Origin: Planctomycetota bacterium
GTDB taxonomy: Bacteria > Planctomycetota > UBA1135 > GCA-002748355
Assembly (NCBI GenBank): GCA_027021385.1
Contig: JALUUL010000030.1
Location: 1-48,072 of the forward strand
Length of the DNA stretch: 48,072 nt
Direction: 5' to 3'
Every line of letters begins with the position of its first letter. Position 1 is the stretch's first letter. Under the pieces are notes generated by a model. The model was not told the DNA's origin. It saw only the letters and a list, made by a program, of their open reading frames with translations, and did not search any database. This document shows positions 27,627 through 36,774 of this stretch, one piece after another. The position numbers and the translations under genes were made by a program.

Positions 27627-28514
27627 ATGGGATCCACGGAAAAAGCCGCCGAAACGCCCCATCTCCTCAGCGTCAGCCGGCGAAGCGACGTTGCGGCCTT
27701 TCACTCCTCGTGGTTCCTGGAAAGGCTCCGGGAAGGCTTCGTCGAGGTCCGGAACCCCTTCCGTAGGTCCCAAATCCGGCGCGTGGACCTTCGCCCCTCC
27801 CGCCTTCTCGGGATCGTGTTCTGGACCCGGTGGCCCCGCCCGTTGCGCCTGCGGCTCTCCGAGATCCAGGACCGCGGGATCCCCAGCCTCTGGCAGGTCA
27901 CCCTGAACGCCTATCCGAGGATTCTAGAGACCCACTGCCCCCCTCCCGAGGCGGTCCTCGGGGAGATCCGGAGCCTCGCCGAATCCCTGGGGCCGGAACG
28001 GGTCCGGTGGCGCTACGACCCGATCCTCCTCAGCGACGAGACCCCGGCCTCCTGGCACCTCGAGAACTTCGCGAAACTCTCCTCCGGCCTCGAAGGATCC
28101 TGCCGGGTCGCCGTCGTCTCCTTCCTCGACCTCTACGGCAAGACCCGGAAGAACCTCGCGAGGACACCCGGCCCTCGACTCCGGACCCCCTGCGAGGAGG
28201 AACGGAGATCGCTGCTGGCCTCCCTCGCCGCGATCGCCGCCTCCCGGGGGATCCGGCTCGAGACCTGCTGCGAACCGGGCTTCGCGGACCTCGGAATCCC
28301 TCCGACCTCCTGCGTCGATGCTTCGTTCTTCGGGGCGGAGCGCCCCCCGCGGCCCACCCGGAAAGGCTGCGGCTGCCGGGAATCGATCGACATCGGCTTC
28401 TACGACTCCTGCCTCTTCGGCTGCCGCTACTGCTACGCCACGAGGAGCCGGGACTACGTCCTCGCCCGGAGGGCGGAGCGTTTCCCCGCTCCCGGGGTCT
28501 CTCTCACCCCCTGA
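27627..28514 (+). CDS. DUF1848-family protein with C-terminal Fe-S/radical-SAM-like motif
   Basis: 295 residues. It begins LLSVSRRSDVAAFHSSWFLERLREGFVEVRNPF and continues GIVFWTRWPRPL, WQVTLNAYPRILE and RVRWRYDPILLSDETP, the DUF1848 pattern. The C-terminal cysteines are C248, C250, C262, C266 and C269. C262-x3-C266-x2-C269 is exactly the radical-SAM cluster spacing but lies at the C terminus, as is usual for this family. The reaction is unknown. It is divergent from the TPR-protease, with about 100 nt between the two starts. Confidence 0.9.
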   Translation: MGSTEKAAETPHLLSVSRRSDVAAFHSSWFLERLREGFVEVRNPFRRSQIRRVDLRPSRLLGIVFWTRWPRPLRLRLSEIQDRGIPSLWQVTLNAYPRILETHCPPPEAVLGEIRSLAESLGPERVRWRYDPILLSDETPASWHLENFAKLSSGLEGSCRVAVVSFLDLYGKTRKNLARTPGPRLRTPCEEERRSLLASLAAIAASRGIRLETCCEPGFADLGIPPTSCVDASFFGAERPPRPTRKGCGCRESIDIGFYDSCLFGCRYCYATRSRDYVLARRAERFPAPGVSLTP

Positions 28515-28584
28515 CCCGAGGTCCCGGGCTTTCTCCGCCGGAATCTGTTCCGGCGGTCGGGATCCGCCTATCGTCGCGGACAAG

Positions 28585-30303
28585 ATGGGACCCGATACGC
28601 GACGATGTCTCGCCCTCCGCAAGGCCATGGAGACCGAACTGCGCCGGTCGATGAAGGGCCTCCACCTCCCCGGCCATCCCAGGCCCTACTTCCTCTCCTA
28701 TCTCCTCAAGATCGTCGACGGCTACAGCGTCTGGGGCCGCTACGGATCGATCTTCCACGAGGAGCCCTATCGGGAAGTCGAGTGCAACACCCAGCTCAGG
28801 GTCGGGTCCTACCGCTTCGACCAGACCTACGACGGGAATCTCGGCAAGGACATGAGCGACCGGGATTCGACGAACTGGGTCGAGGGGCCGAAGGACCTCG
28901 ATCCCTCGGCCCTTCGCTACTGCCTCTGGCGCCTGACCCAGCTCAAGTACGAGGAAGCGCTCCAGGACTACTACGAGAAGCGCAAGATCCTCGTCGAACA
29001 ACACCTCGACCAGCAGGGCGCCAGCTTCTCGAGGGAGGCGCCCCACCGCCATGACGAGGAGATCCGCGATTTCCGCCTCCCGAGGGCCCGCTTGAGGGAG
29101 ACCGTCCGCGGGGTCTCCGACCTCTTCCGCCGGAAACGCCGGCTGATCGACCCCTACGTCCGGATCCAGAGCGCCCGGATCATCCGCGTCTTCGTCAACT
29201 CGGAGGGAAGCCGTTTCCTGACCGAGGACCGTTTCTTCGAACTCTCCCTCAGGGCCTGGATCCTTTCCCCCGAGGGAGGCTATCTCGACACCGGGCGCTG
29301 GTTCCACGCCCGGAGCCTCTCGGACCTCCCCTCCCGGTCGCGCGCGGCCGCGGCGGTCGAGGACATCGCCCGCGAACTGGAGATCCTCGCCAAGGCCCGT
29401 CCGATGGACCCCTACGCGGGCCCCGCCTACCTCTCGGGGAACGCGGCAGGCCTGATCTTCCACGAAGCTCTCGGGCACAGGCTCGAAGGGGACCGTCTCC
29501 TCTCGCGCGACGAGGGACGGACCTTCGCGGGGAAATGCGGGCAGCGCATCCTCCCTCCCGGAACCGGGATGATCGACGATCCCTCTCTCTCGTCGTGGAA
29601 CGGCTCGAAACTGTTCGGCCATTACCGCATCGACGACGAAGGGGTTCCCGCGCAACCGGCCGTTCTGGTCAAGAACGGGATCCTCCAGGGCTTCCTCCAG
29701 GGCCGCACACCGATTCCCGGCTCCCGTCGCTCGAACGGACACGGGCGGACCGAACGCCACCACGACCCGATGGCCCGGATGGCGAACCTGATCGTGACCT
29801 CGACCGAGGGGCGCGAGGAGGAGGAGCTCCTTGAGGAGTTCGGACGCCTCATCCAGGATGCCGGTCTCCAGCATGGGTTGATCGTGTCCCGGGTGTCCGG
29901 GGGGGAGACCCGAACGGATCGCTACGACTTCCAGGCCTTCAAGGGAACGCCGACCGAGGCCTGGCTCTACGACCCGAGGAAGGAGAGCATGGAGAGGGTC
30001 CGGGATCTCCAATTCATCGGGACACCTCTCGCCGTCATCCAGCGCATCCTCGCCTTCGGCAAGGAGGTCGACGTCGACCATTCCTTCTGCTGGGCCGAGA
30101 GCGGCTCGGTCCCCGTGTCGACGATCGCGCCGGCGATCCTCGTCTCCGAACTCGAGGTCCAGAGAGCCTCCAAGCGGAACTACCGCCGCCCGATCCTGAG
30201 GATGCCCCCTCTGCGCCGCGGAAGTACTCCCGGGAGGCGGTCCTCCTACTCCACGGAGCCGGATCCGCGCGTAGAAAGAGGGGGTCGTCCCCCGAAGGTT
30301 TAG
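28585..30303 (+). CDS. TldD/PmbA-family metallopeptidase
   Basis: 572 residues. The zinc motif HEALGH is at 293-298 (IFHEALGHRLEGD). Cys502 in FCWAESGSVPVS is in the position of the third metal ligand. GIQ- and TPI-type segments (LVKNGILQGFLQGRTPIPGS, GHGRTER) also match. TldD and PmbA normally form a heterodimer that trims peptides such as microcins or CcdA. No second subunit is nearby, and the long N-terminal domain (YFLSYLLKIVDGYSVWGRYG) matches a stand-alone subfamily. Start ATG 28585, stop TAG. Confidence 0.88.
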   Translation: MGPDTRRCLALRKAMETELRRSMKGLHLPGHPRPYFLSYLLKIVDGYSVWGRYGSIFHEEPYREVECNTQLRVGSYRFDQTYDGNLGKDMSDRDSTNWVEGPKDLDPSALRYCLWRLTQLKYEEALQDYYEKRKILVEQHLDQQGASFSREAPHRHDEEIRDFRLPRARLRETVRGVSDLFRRKRRLIDPYVRIQSARIIRVFVNSEGSRFLTEDRFFELSLRAWILSPEGGYLDTGRWFHARSLSDLPSRSRAAAAVEDIARELEILAKARPMDPYAGPAYLSGNAAGLIFHEALGHRLEGDRLLSRDEGRTFAGKCGQRILPPGTGMIDDPSLSSWNGSKLFGHYRIDDEGVPAQPAVLVKNGILQGFLQGRTPIPGSRRSNGHGRTERHHDPMARMANLIVTSTEGREEEELLEEFGRLIQDAGLQHGLIVSRVSGGETRTDRYDFQAFKGTPTEAWLYDPRKESMERVRDLQFIGTPLAVIQRILAFGKEVDVDHSFCWAESGSVPVSTIAPAILVSELEVQRASKRNYRRPILRMPPLRRGSTPGRRSSYSTEPDPRVERGGRPPKV

Positions 30304-30422
30304 GTTCGGTAGAGCTCGTTCCGCCCCCCGTCTCCCGGGGAACGGTGGAAAGGGCTCGTTCGGCGGACGGCATGGAGTCATACCTTCCCGACCCCCATCC
30401 GAAGCAAGCAGGAGTCCCGATC

Positions 30423-31163
30423 ATGCGCCGCGCCCTCCTCCTCCTCCCCTTCCTGGTCCCCGCCGCGCTTCCGGCGCAGTATCCCGTGAAACCCCACAAG
30501 GCTCCATCGAAGGACCACCGGATCGAGGTCCCCCGCCGTTTCGAGGTCGGGAAACCCGTGGACCCGAACCTCGCCCTGAAGGACCTCGACGGCCGCCTTC
30601 ACCGCCTCGGGGATCTCGCGGGGAAGACCGTCGTTCTCCATTTCTGGTCGACCCGTTGCCCCTGGGTCAAGATCTCCGACCCGAAGATGGTGGCCCTCGC
30701 TGAGACCTACGCGAAGAACCCGAAGGTCGTCTTCCTTGCCGTCGATTCGAACCGGACCGAACTGAGCCCCGGTCCCAGGTCCGGCCGGAAGACTCCCGGA
30801 AAGACCGGGGCCGCCCGGCCCTACGCCGAACTCCGGGAGACGGCCCGGAAGAGGAAACTCCCCTTCCCGGTCCTCGTCGATCCTGGGAACGTCGTCGCCG
30901 ACCGCTTCCAGGCCCTGACGACCCCCCACTGCTACGTCATCGACCCGAAAGGCGTCCTCCGGTATTCCGGCGCCTTCGACGACGACATGCGGGGACGCAA
31001 GCCTCTGGAGGAGATCCGCCGTTACTTGAAGGACGCGATCGACGCCGTCCTCGCGGGGCGGAAGGTCCCGGTGACGAAGACGAGGCCCTACGGCTGCACG
31101 ATCAAGCGCGTCCGGAAACCGGCCCCCAAGAAGAAGGGCCGGGTGCGCAGGGCCCGTGGTTGA
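30423..31163 (+). CDS. exported peroxiredoxin-like (AhpC/TSA, TlpA-fold) protein
   Basis: 246 residues. Signal peptide MRRALLLLPFLVPAALPAQ. The thioredoxin fold includes VVLHFWSTRCPWVKISDPKM with a single conserved Cys79 (CPW, no CxxC), VFLAVDSNRTE, KLPFPVLVDPGNVVADRF and TPHCYVIDPKGVLRYSGAFDDD. Peroxiredoxin-type one-Cys chemistry outside the cytoplasm is the likeliest reading. GGAG lies 8 nt before the start. The C terminus is Lys/Arg-rich. Overlaps the next thioredoxin gene by 8 nt. Confidence 0.88.
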   Translation: MRRALLLLPFLVPAALPAQYPVKPHKAPSKDHRIEVPRRFEVGKPVDPNLALKDLDGRLHRLGDLAGKTVVLHFWSTRCPWVKISDPKMVALAETYAKNPKVVFLAVDSNRTELSPGPRSGRKTPGKTGAARPYAELRETARKRKLPFPVLVDPGNVVADRFQALTTPHCYVIDPKGVLRYSGAFDDDMRGRKPLEEIRRYLKDAIDAVLAGRKVPVTKTRPYGCTIKRVRKPAPKKKGRVRRARG

Positions 31164-32133
31164 GAGGGGATGGCTGCTTTGGGGGCTCCTCGCCCTGGGG
31201 CTTCCGGGGGGGAGCCCGCTCCTCCCCGCCCAGACGGCGATCCGCTTCCTCGACGGCAAGGCCCTCGTCCGGGAGATCCGGGCGAAGGCCGCGGCCGCCG
31301 GCGGGTGCCTCGTCAATTTCTGGGCGACCTGGTGCGGCCCCTGCGTCGCCGAACTCCCGGAGGTCCTCCACACCGCGAAGACCCTCGCGGACCATCGGAT
31401 CCCGGTGGTCACGATCTCCTATGAGCTGATGCTCCCGAAGACGACGAGGAAGGAGGCCCTTTCGAAGATCCGCAGGACGGCCGCCGCGGTCTCCCTGAAG
31501 CTCCCGATCCTCGTCCTCGACGACGAGGACACGAGGATCCTCGACGAGGCCTGGAACCTTCCCGGACCGATCCCCGTGACTCTCGCCCTCGGCCCGGAGG
31601 GGAAGGTCCGCGGGCGGATCGAGGGCAGGGGAGAGAGGGAGGACTTCGACCGGCTCGCCCGGATTCTCCGAAAGCTCAAAGCCTCCCGGCCTTCCGGGAA
31701 GAAAGCTCCGCCCTCCGATCCCGCCGCCTTCTGTCTCGAGATGCTCGAGGTCTACACGGCCGGCCGTTTCGAGCGTCTTCCGGAGTACTTCGCCGAGGGC
31801 GCGAGGGTCGCCGTCCATGTGCCCGCGACCGGGCGCACGACGATCGTTCCCTTCAAGACCTTCCTCGAACAGGCCCGGGGGTTCCGCGCGAAGGTAAAGA
31901 GCTTCCGGGAACGTCCGGCCGGAACCCCCACCGTCCTGCGGACGAAGGGCCTCGCCAGCGTGAGCTTCCCCTTCGAGGCGGAGAGTTCGAAGAAGGGCGC
32001 GGTTCGCCGGAGTCACGGGGTGAACTCCTTCCATCTCTGCCTCGTCGAGGGTCGCTGGAAGATCCTCTCCCTCTCATGGACACACGAGGAGGGTCCGGGA
32101 CCGGGGGCGAAACCGGGAATGTCCCGCCGTTGA
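31156..32133 (+). CDS. exported TlpA-like thioredoxin with C-terminal NTF2/SnoaL-like domain
   Basis: 325 residues. A hydrophobic leader (WLLWGLLALGLPGGSPLLPAQ) precedes a thioredoxin domain with C60-G-P-C63 (VNFWATWCGPC) and IPVTLALGPEGKV, a full two-cysteine redox site. Residues about 190-310 (FCLEMLEVYTAGRFERLPEYF, VNSFHLCLVEGRWKILSLSW) look like an NTF2-like ligand-binding domain. Start GTG 31156 overlaps the upstream gene by 8 nt, so the two are coupled and may be redox partners. Confidence 0.85.
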   Translation: MVERGWLLWGLLALGLPGGSPLLPAQTAIRFLDGKALVREIRAKAAAAGGCLVNFWATWCGPCVAELPEVLHTAKTLADHRIPVVTISYELMLPKTTRKEALSKIRRTAAAVSLKLPILVLDDEDTRILDEAWNLPGPIPVTLALGPEGKVRGRIEGRGEREDFDRLARILRKLKASRPSGKKAPPSDPAAFCLEMLEVYTAGRFERLPEYFAEGARVAVHVPATGRTTIVPFKTFLEQARGFRAKVKSFRERPAGTPTVLRTKGLASVSFPFEAESSKKGAVRRSHGVNSFHLCLVEGRWKILSLSWTHEEGPGPGAKPGMSRR

Positions 32134-32188
32134 CGCTCGACCACCTCCATCCCTGATCGACGTCGCCCTTCCCGTTAGGATTGCGGCC

Positions 32189-33910
32189 ATGAGTCCCGTT
32201 CCCGCGGTCCTCGGCGCCTTCGTCCTCTATTTCCTGGGCTATCGGTTCTACGCCCGCTTCCTCGGAGCGAGGATCTTCGGGCTGGACGCCGAACGCGTGA
32301 CCCCCGCCCATGCTCTCGAGGACGGGGTCGATTACGTTCCGACCCGTCCCGGTATCCTCTTCGGACACCATTTCGCCTCGATCACCGGACTCGCCCCGAT
32401 GCTGGGTCCCGCGGTCGCGGTCATCTGGGGCTGGTTGCCCGCCCTGCTCTGGGTCGTCCTCGGAGCGATCCTGATCGGCTGCGTGCACGACTTCGCCGCC
32501 CTCGTCATCTCGCTCCGCCACCGGGGCATGTCGGTCGGGGAGGTCGCGGCCTCGGTCATCGGCAAGCGCGCCCGGACCCTCTTCCATCTGATCATCTTCT
32601 TCGGCGTCGCCCTCGCGATGGGCGTCTTCGTCTTCGTCATCGCCCGTCTGTTCTCGGTCGAACTGCGTCCGGGAACCCCCGGATACCCCCAGGCCGTCCT
32701 CCCGAGCGGCCTCCTGATGGTCATCGCCGTCGTCTCGGGTGTCCTTCTCTACAAGAAGGGCTTCCGCCTCTGGAAGGTCGCTCTCGCGGGCTTCCTCCTC
32801 GAACTCCTTTCGATCTGGGCCGGAACGACCTGGCCCACCGCCGGCCTGCCGGCCTCCTCGTGGCCCTCGGCCGGAAGCTGGACCTGGGTCCTCCTCGGAT
32901 ACGCCTTCGCGGCCTCCGTCCTTCCGGTCTGGGCCCTCCTCCAGGCCCGCGACTTCCTGAACGCCCTCCTCCTCTACCTGGGGCTCTTCCTCGCCTACCT
33001 GGGCTTCTTCGCCTCGGATCCGGTCTTCGCCGCGCCGGTTCTCGACCTCCATCCTCCGGGAGCCCCGCCCCTCCTCCCCTTCGTCTTCATCATCATCGCA
33101 TGCGGAGCGGCCAGCGGGTTCCACGGCCTCGTCAGTTCGGGAACGACCGCCAAGCAGTGCGCGAACGAGCGTCACGCCCTCCCGATCGGATACGGGGCGA
33201 TGATCGGGGAAAGCCTGCTGGGCCTGCTCGCGACCCTCGCCTGCACGGCCGGGTTCGCGGACCGCGGAGCCTGGGAGGCCCACTACGCGAGCTGGCGGAG
33301 CGCGCAGGGCCTCGCGACGAAGATCGACGCCTTCATCCAGGGAACGACCAACTTCGTCTCGAGCCTCGGCATCCTCGACCGGGACCTCGCCTCCGCCCTG
33401 ATCGCGATGGTCGTCGTCTCCTTCGCGTTGACGACCCTGGATTCGGCGACGCGGCTCCTGCGGTTCAACATCGAGGAGATCGGCGCGACCTTCAAGGTCC
33501 CTTTGACCTCCAACCGTTACGTCTCCTCCGTCCTGGCCTGCGGGGCGATCGCCCTCTTTGCCTTCTACGAGGTCGGGGGGAAACCGGCGGCCCTGGCGCT
33601 CTGGACCCTCTTCGGAACGACGAACCAGCTCCTCGCCGGGCTGACCCTGACCCTCGTCAGCCTCTGGCTCCGGCGGCGGGGCTCCCCCTCCTGGCCGACC
33701 GCGGTTCCCGCCGTCTTCATGATGGGAAGCACCCTCTACGCGATGGGAAGCAACCTCCTCGCCTTCGCCCCGGGCGGAGCGAGGGAGGATCCCCTCCTCC
33801 TCGTCGTCGGCGGCGTCCTCTTCCTCATGGCCCTCTGGCTGCTCGTCGAGGCCTTCCTCGCGATTCGAAGGAGCCCCCGACCCCGAGAAGAGGAAACCCC
33901 GCCGGCCTGA
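32189..33910 (+). CDS. cstA: CstA-family carbon-starvation transporter
   Basis: 573 residues with many hydrophobic segments. N-terminal motifs GYRFYARFLGARIFGLD and DYVPTRPGILFGHHFASITGLAPMLGPA, then WGWLPALLWVVLGAILIGCVHDF, CGAASGFHGLVSSGTTAKQ, FALTTLDSATRLLRFNIEE and LWTLFGTTNQLLAGL are CstA hallmarks. Members import peptides or pyruvate in starvation. It is shorter than E. coli CstA, as in many non-enteric versions. The stop faces the convergent SH3 protein; a GC-rich palindrome GCTCCCCCGGGGAGC near 33963 lies between. Confidence 0.95.
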   Translation: MSPVPAVLGAFVLYFLGYRFYARFLGARIFGLDAERVTPAHALEDGVDYVPTRPGILFGHHFASITGLAPMLGPAVAVIWGWLPALLWVVLGAILIGCVHDFAALVISLRHRGMSVGEVAASVIGKRARTLFHLIIFFGVALAMGVFVFVIARLFSVELRPGTPGYPQAVLPSGLLMVIAVVSGVLLYKKGFRLWKVALAGFLLELLSIWAGTTWPTAGLPASSWPSAGSWTWVLLGYAFAASVLPVWALLQARDFLNALLLYLGLFLAYLGFFASDPVFAAPVLDLHPPGAPPLLPFVFIIIACGAASGFHGLVSSGTTAKQCANERHALPIGYGAMIGESLLGLLATLACTAGFADRGAWEAHYASWRSAQGLATKIDAFIQGTTNFVSSLGILDRDLASALIAMVVVSFALTTLDSATRLLRFNIEEIGATFKVPLTSNRYVSSVLACGAIALFAFYEVGGKPAALALWTLFGTTNQLLAGLTLTLVSLWLRRRGSPSWPTAVPAVFMMGSTLYAMGSNLLAFAPGGAREDPLLLVVGGVLFLMALWLLVEAFLAIRRSPRPREEETPPA

Positions 33911-33980
33911 GCAGGACCCCGGCACGGACCGCAAAGAAAAGAACGCCGGACGGGAGTCCTCGGCTCCCCCGGGGAGCAGG

Positions 33981-35315
33981 TCAGCGCCGGCCGAGGATCA
34001 CGAGCCTTGAGGCCTCGAGCACCCGAAAGTCCGCGCCTCGGGGGAGGCTCCGCGCCCCTTTCACCCCGACCTCGAGCCCCACGAAGTCCTGGAGGTCGTA
34101 TCGCCCCGAAGGGCAGGACAGGTAGAAGAGGACCTTCCCGCCCTTCACGAGCCGGTAGGGCGACCAGTCGCCGAAGCCGGGACGGTATTCGACCCATCCC
34201 GTCGCCTCGAAACGCCGCCGGTCGGGCAGAGGGGCGACGGAAGAGGTCGGCTTCTTCGCAGCGGCCTCGGCGGCCTTCTCGGCCGGATCCTCCCGCAGCG
34301 CGAGAGCGGACCTCTGGATCAGCTCACGGCCCGCCAGTTCCTCCTCGAAGGCCTCGAAACGGAAGACGAGTTCTTCCTTCCCGCCATTCAAGGCTGCGAG
34401 TTTCCGTTTGAGCGGATCGAACATCTTCCGGATCTTCCCCAGATCCTCGTCGACGAGGGGTTTCGAATCCGTTTCCTTCCGGTAGACCTCGAGCACCTGG
34501 TCGAGGAGCCTGCCGAGGGCCGCGAGCTTCTCCGCGCGCGCCGCCTTGGCGGCCATCTCCCTGCGCACGGCTTCGAAGGGCGCCCGCGCGGCGAGAGCCT
34601 GCCCCTCGAGCTTCTTCCGAAGCTCCTCCGGAAGGCCCTCGGCCCGCAGGCCCAGCTCTTCGATCCCGCCCTCAGGAACCCAGGCGATGCCGTATTCGGG
34701 GGCGAGGACCCGGGCCCAATCCCCCTCGACTCCGAGCATCCAGAGCTTCGTCCCCTTCGGCAGGAGGGCCACGGGGAAGGTCCCGGAACCTTTCTTCGGC
34801 TCATGGCGGAAGGAAACCCGCCTCGCGGTCACGACCGCGCTCCCGTCTTCCTTCGCCTCGAGGTAGCGCCGATGCACGTATCCGGTGAAGCCCCCGGGAA
34901 TCCGGACCTTGAGGAAGCCCTTGGCCTTTTCCCCCAGGCACCAGAGGTAGTGCCCCGGCGGGAGGTCGGGGGAGACGACCGGAGCCTTCGGGTCGGGGTA
35001 GAGACGGAGCTTGAGGGCCTTCTTCGCCCGGGCGAGTAGAGGGGCCTCGTTCCGGCCGGTCTCCTCCGAACTCTTCCGGATGGCGTCCTGCGGCAGGGAT
35101 CCCGCGCGCCGGACGCCCGGAAGGGTCTTCATCCCCTTCTTCTCGTCCCCGCCCTGGTCGCGGGGAGGGGTCTCCGCTCCGGCCTTCGGCTTGGAGACGC
35201 CCTGGACCGGGGCCGGATCGATCGTTCGGGGGACGGCTCGAGCCTGCGCGCCCGCGAGGCAGGACAGCAGCGCGACGGGTACAAGGCTGCATGGAAGGTC
35301 AAGACGGATCTGCAC
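33981..35315 (-). CDS. exported protein with two SH3-like domains
   Basis: 444 residues. Start GTG 35315 is preferred: GGGAGG lies 5 nt upstream and the product then begins with a signal peptide (VPVALLSCLAGAQA). Two bacterial-SH3-like domains follow, LRLYPDPKAPVVSPDL...GYVHRRYL and VSFRHEPKKGSG...IAWVPEGGIEEL, which may bind peptidoglycan. Then a Lys/Glu/Arg-rich helical region and a C-terminal beta-rich part (WVEYRPGFGDWSPYRLVKGGKV). Function unknown. Divergent from the aminotransferase. Confidence 0.8.
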   Translation of the reverse strand: MQIRLDLPCSLVPVALLSCLAGAQARAVPRTIDPAPVQGVSKPKAGAETPPRDQGGDEKKGMKTLPGVRRAGSLPQDAIRKSSEETGRNEAPLLARAKKALKLRLYPDPKAPVVSPDLPPGHYLWCLGEKAKGFLKVRIPGGFTGYVHRRYLEAKEDGSAVVTARRVSFRHEPKKGSGTFPVALLPKGTKLWMLGVEGDWARVLAPEYGIAWVPEGGIEELGLRAEGLPEELRKKLEGQALAARAPFEAVRREMAAKAARAEKLAALGRLLDQVLEVYRKETDSKPLVDEDLGKIRKMFDPLKRKLAALNGGKEELVFRFEAFEEELAGRELIQRSALALREDPAEKAAEAAAKKPTSSVAPLPDRRRFEATGWVEYRPGFGDWSPYRLVKGGKVLFYLSCPSGRYDLQDFVGLEVGVKGARSLPRGADFRVLEASRLVILGRR

Positions 35316-35450
35316 GGTTCCCTCCCTTCGGCTCGTGCGGCAGACGGGCCGGACCGAGCCCTCCCCGGCCGGCGCCGCTCCAATCATATCCCCGAGACCC
35401 TCTCCATTCGATGGTCGCATTCCCGGCGATCGGGAGGATAGGCTGACCCC

Positions 35451-36557
35451 ATGGAACCCCTCCCCTTCGCCTACATGGCCTGGGCCAAGGAACATTACTT
35501 CGACGCGCCCCTGAGCCTCGTACCCAGCGGAATGCCCGCCCCCTCCGAGGGGGAGCTTCCCCTGCCCGGGGATCTCGACCTCCGGACCGAGGAGCACGGC
35601 GAAGCCCGGCTCACCTCCCTCGTCGCCCGGATCCACCGTGTGGAGCCGGAGGGACTCCTCCTCTGCCAGGGGAGCACCCAGGCGGACTTCCTGGTCTTCC
35701 AGCGCTTCCTGGACCCCGGGGACGAGGTCTGCATCGAACACCCGGCCTACGGCCTCTTCGCGAGCCTGGCCTCTCTCCGCGGAGCCCGGGTCCGCCCCCT
35801 CGTCCGGGACCCCCTGCGGGGGTTCCGGATCGGACCCGAGGAACTCGAAGCCTCGCTCGGAGAGCGCACGCGCCTCGTGGTGATCACGACCGTGCACAAC
35901 CCCAGCGGCGCGGTGACGAGTCCCGAGGATCTCCGGGCGATGGGGGAACTCTGCGCGGAACGGGGGGTTCCCCTCCTATGCTCGGAGGTCTACGTCGACT
36001 TCCTCGAAGGAACGGAGGACCCACCCGGACGAGCGGGGCATCGGCCCTACGGGCACGAATGCCATCCCTGGATCCTGAGCGCGAACTCGATGACGAAGGT
36101 CTACGGACTCGGATCGCTCCGCTTCGGTTGGGTCGCGGGAAGACCGGAATGGATCCGCGAACTCGCGAAGCTCCGGGAGATCGTGGCCCCGGTGATCCCC
36201 GCGGTTCCGCAACGGATCGCGGCCCAGGCCCTCGAAGGCCGGCGAGGACTCCTCGAGCGCGCGCGGCGGACGGCCACCGGGGGCCGGAAGATCCTCGAGG
36301 CCTTCCTGGAGGACGAGGAGGGGTTCCGCGCCTCCACGCCGGGGGCCGGCCTGACGGCCTTCGTCGAGGTCCGGGGAGTCCGCGATACCCGAGCCTTCCG
36401 GGACTTCCTGAAGGAACGCTTCGGCATCGGGGTCGTTCCCGGCGAGTTCTTCGGACTTCCGGGCTACTTCCGCATCGGCTACGGTATCGAACCTTCCGCC
36501 CTGGCCGAGGGACTAGAAAAGCTCGCCGACGGTCGCAGGGCCTGGCTTCGGCCTTGA
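35451..36557 (+). CDS. class I/II PLP-dependent aminotransferase
   Basis: 368 residues of fold-type I. LLCQGSTQADFLVFQRFLDPGDEVCIEHPAYGLF, TTVHNPSGAVTSPEDL, SEVYVDFLE and SANSMTKVYGLGSLRFGW with PLP-binding Lys216 are all intact. GAGLTAFVEV and PGEFFGLPGYFRIGYG close the protein. The substrate cannot be read. It is followed by tRNA-Arg 24 nt later. The start has no strong Shine-Dalgarno, but no better in-frame alternative exists. Confidence 0.9.
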   Translation: MEPLPFAYMAWAKEHYFDAPLSLVPSGMPAPSEGELPLPGDLDLRTEEHGEARLTSLVARIHRVEPEGLLLCQGSTQADFLVFQRFLDPGDEVCIEHPAYGLFASLASLRGARVRPLVRDPLRGFRIGPEELEASLGERTRLVVITTVHNPSGAVTSPEDLRAMGELCAERGVPLLCSEVYVDFLEGTEDPPGRAGHRPYGHECHPWILSANSMTKVYGLGSLRFGWVAGRPEWIRELAKLREIVAPVIPAVPQRIAAQALEGRRGLLERARRTATGGRKILEAFLEDEEGFRASTPGAGLTAFVEVRGVRDTRAFRDFLKERFGIGVVPGEFFGLPGYFRIGYGIEPSALAEGLEKLADGRRAWLRP

Positions 36558-36581
36558 ACGAGGCAGCCTTCGTTCCGGAAT

Positions 36582-36658
<77 letters not shown>

Positions 36659-36774
36659 TCTCCCCGCTTTCCTCGGGGAAAGGCCCGGTGCTGTTCACGA
36701 GGGGAGATCCGCACCATGATAGGCCATGGTCGGGATCCCCGGAATCCCGGCGACCCGATCCTCGTGAGAAGCCG

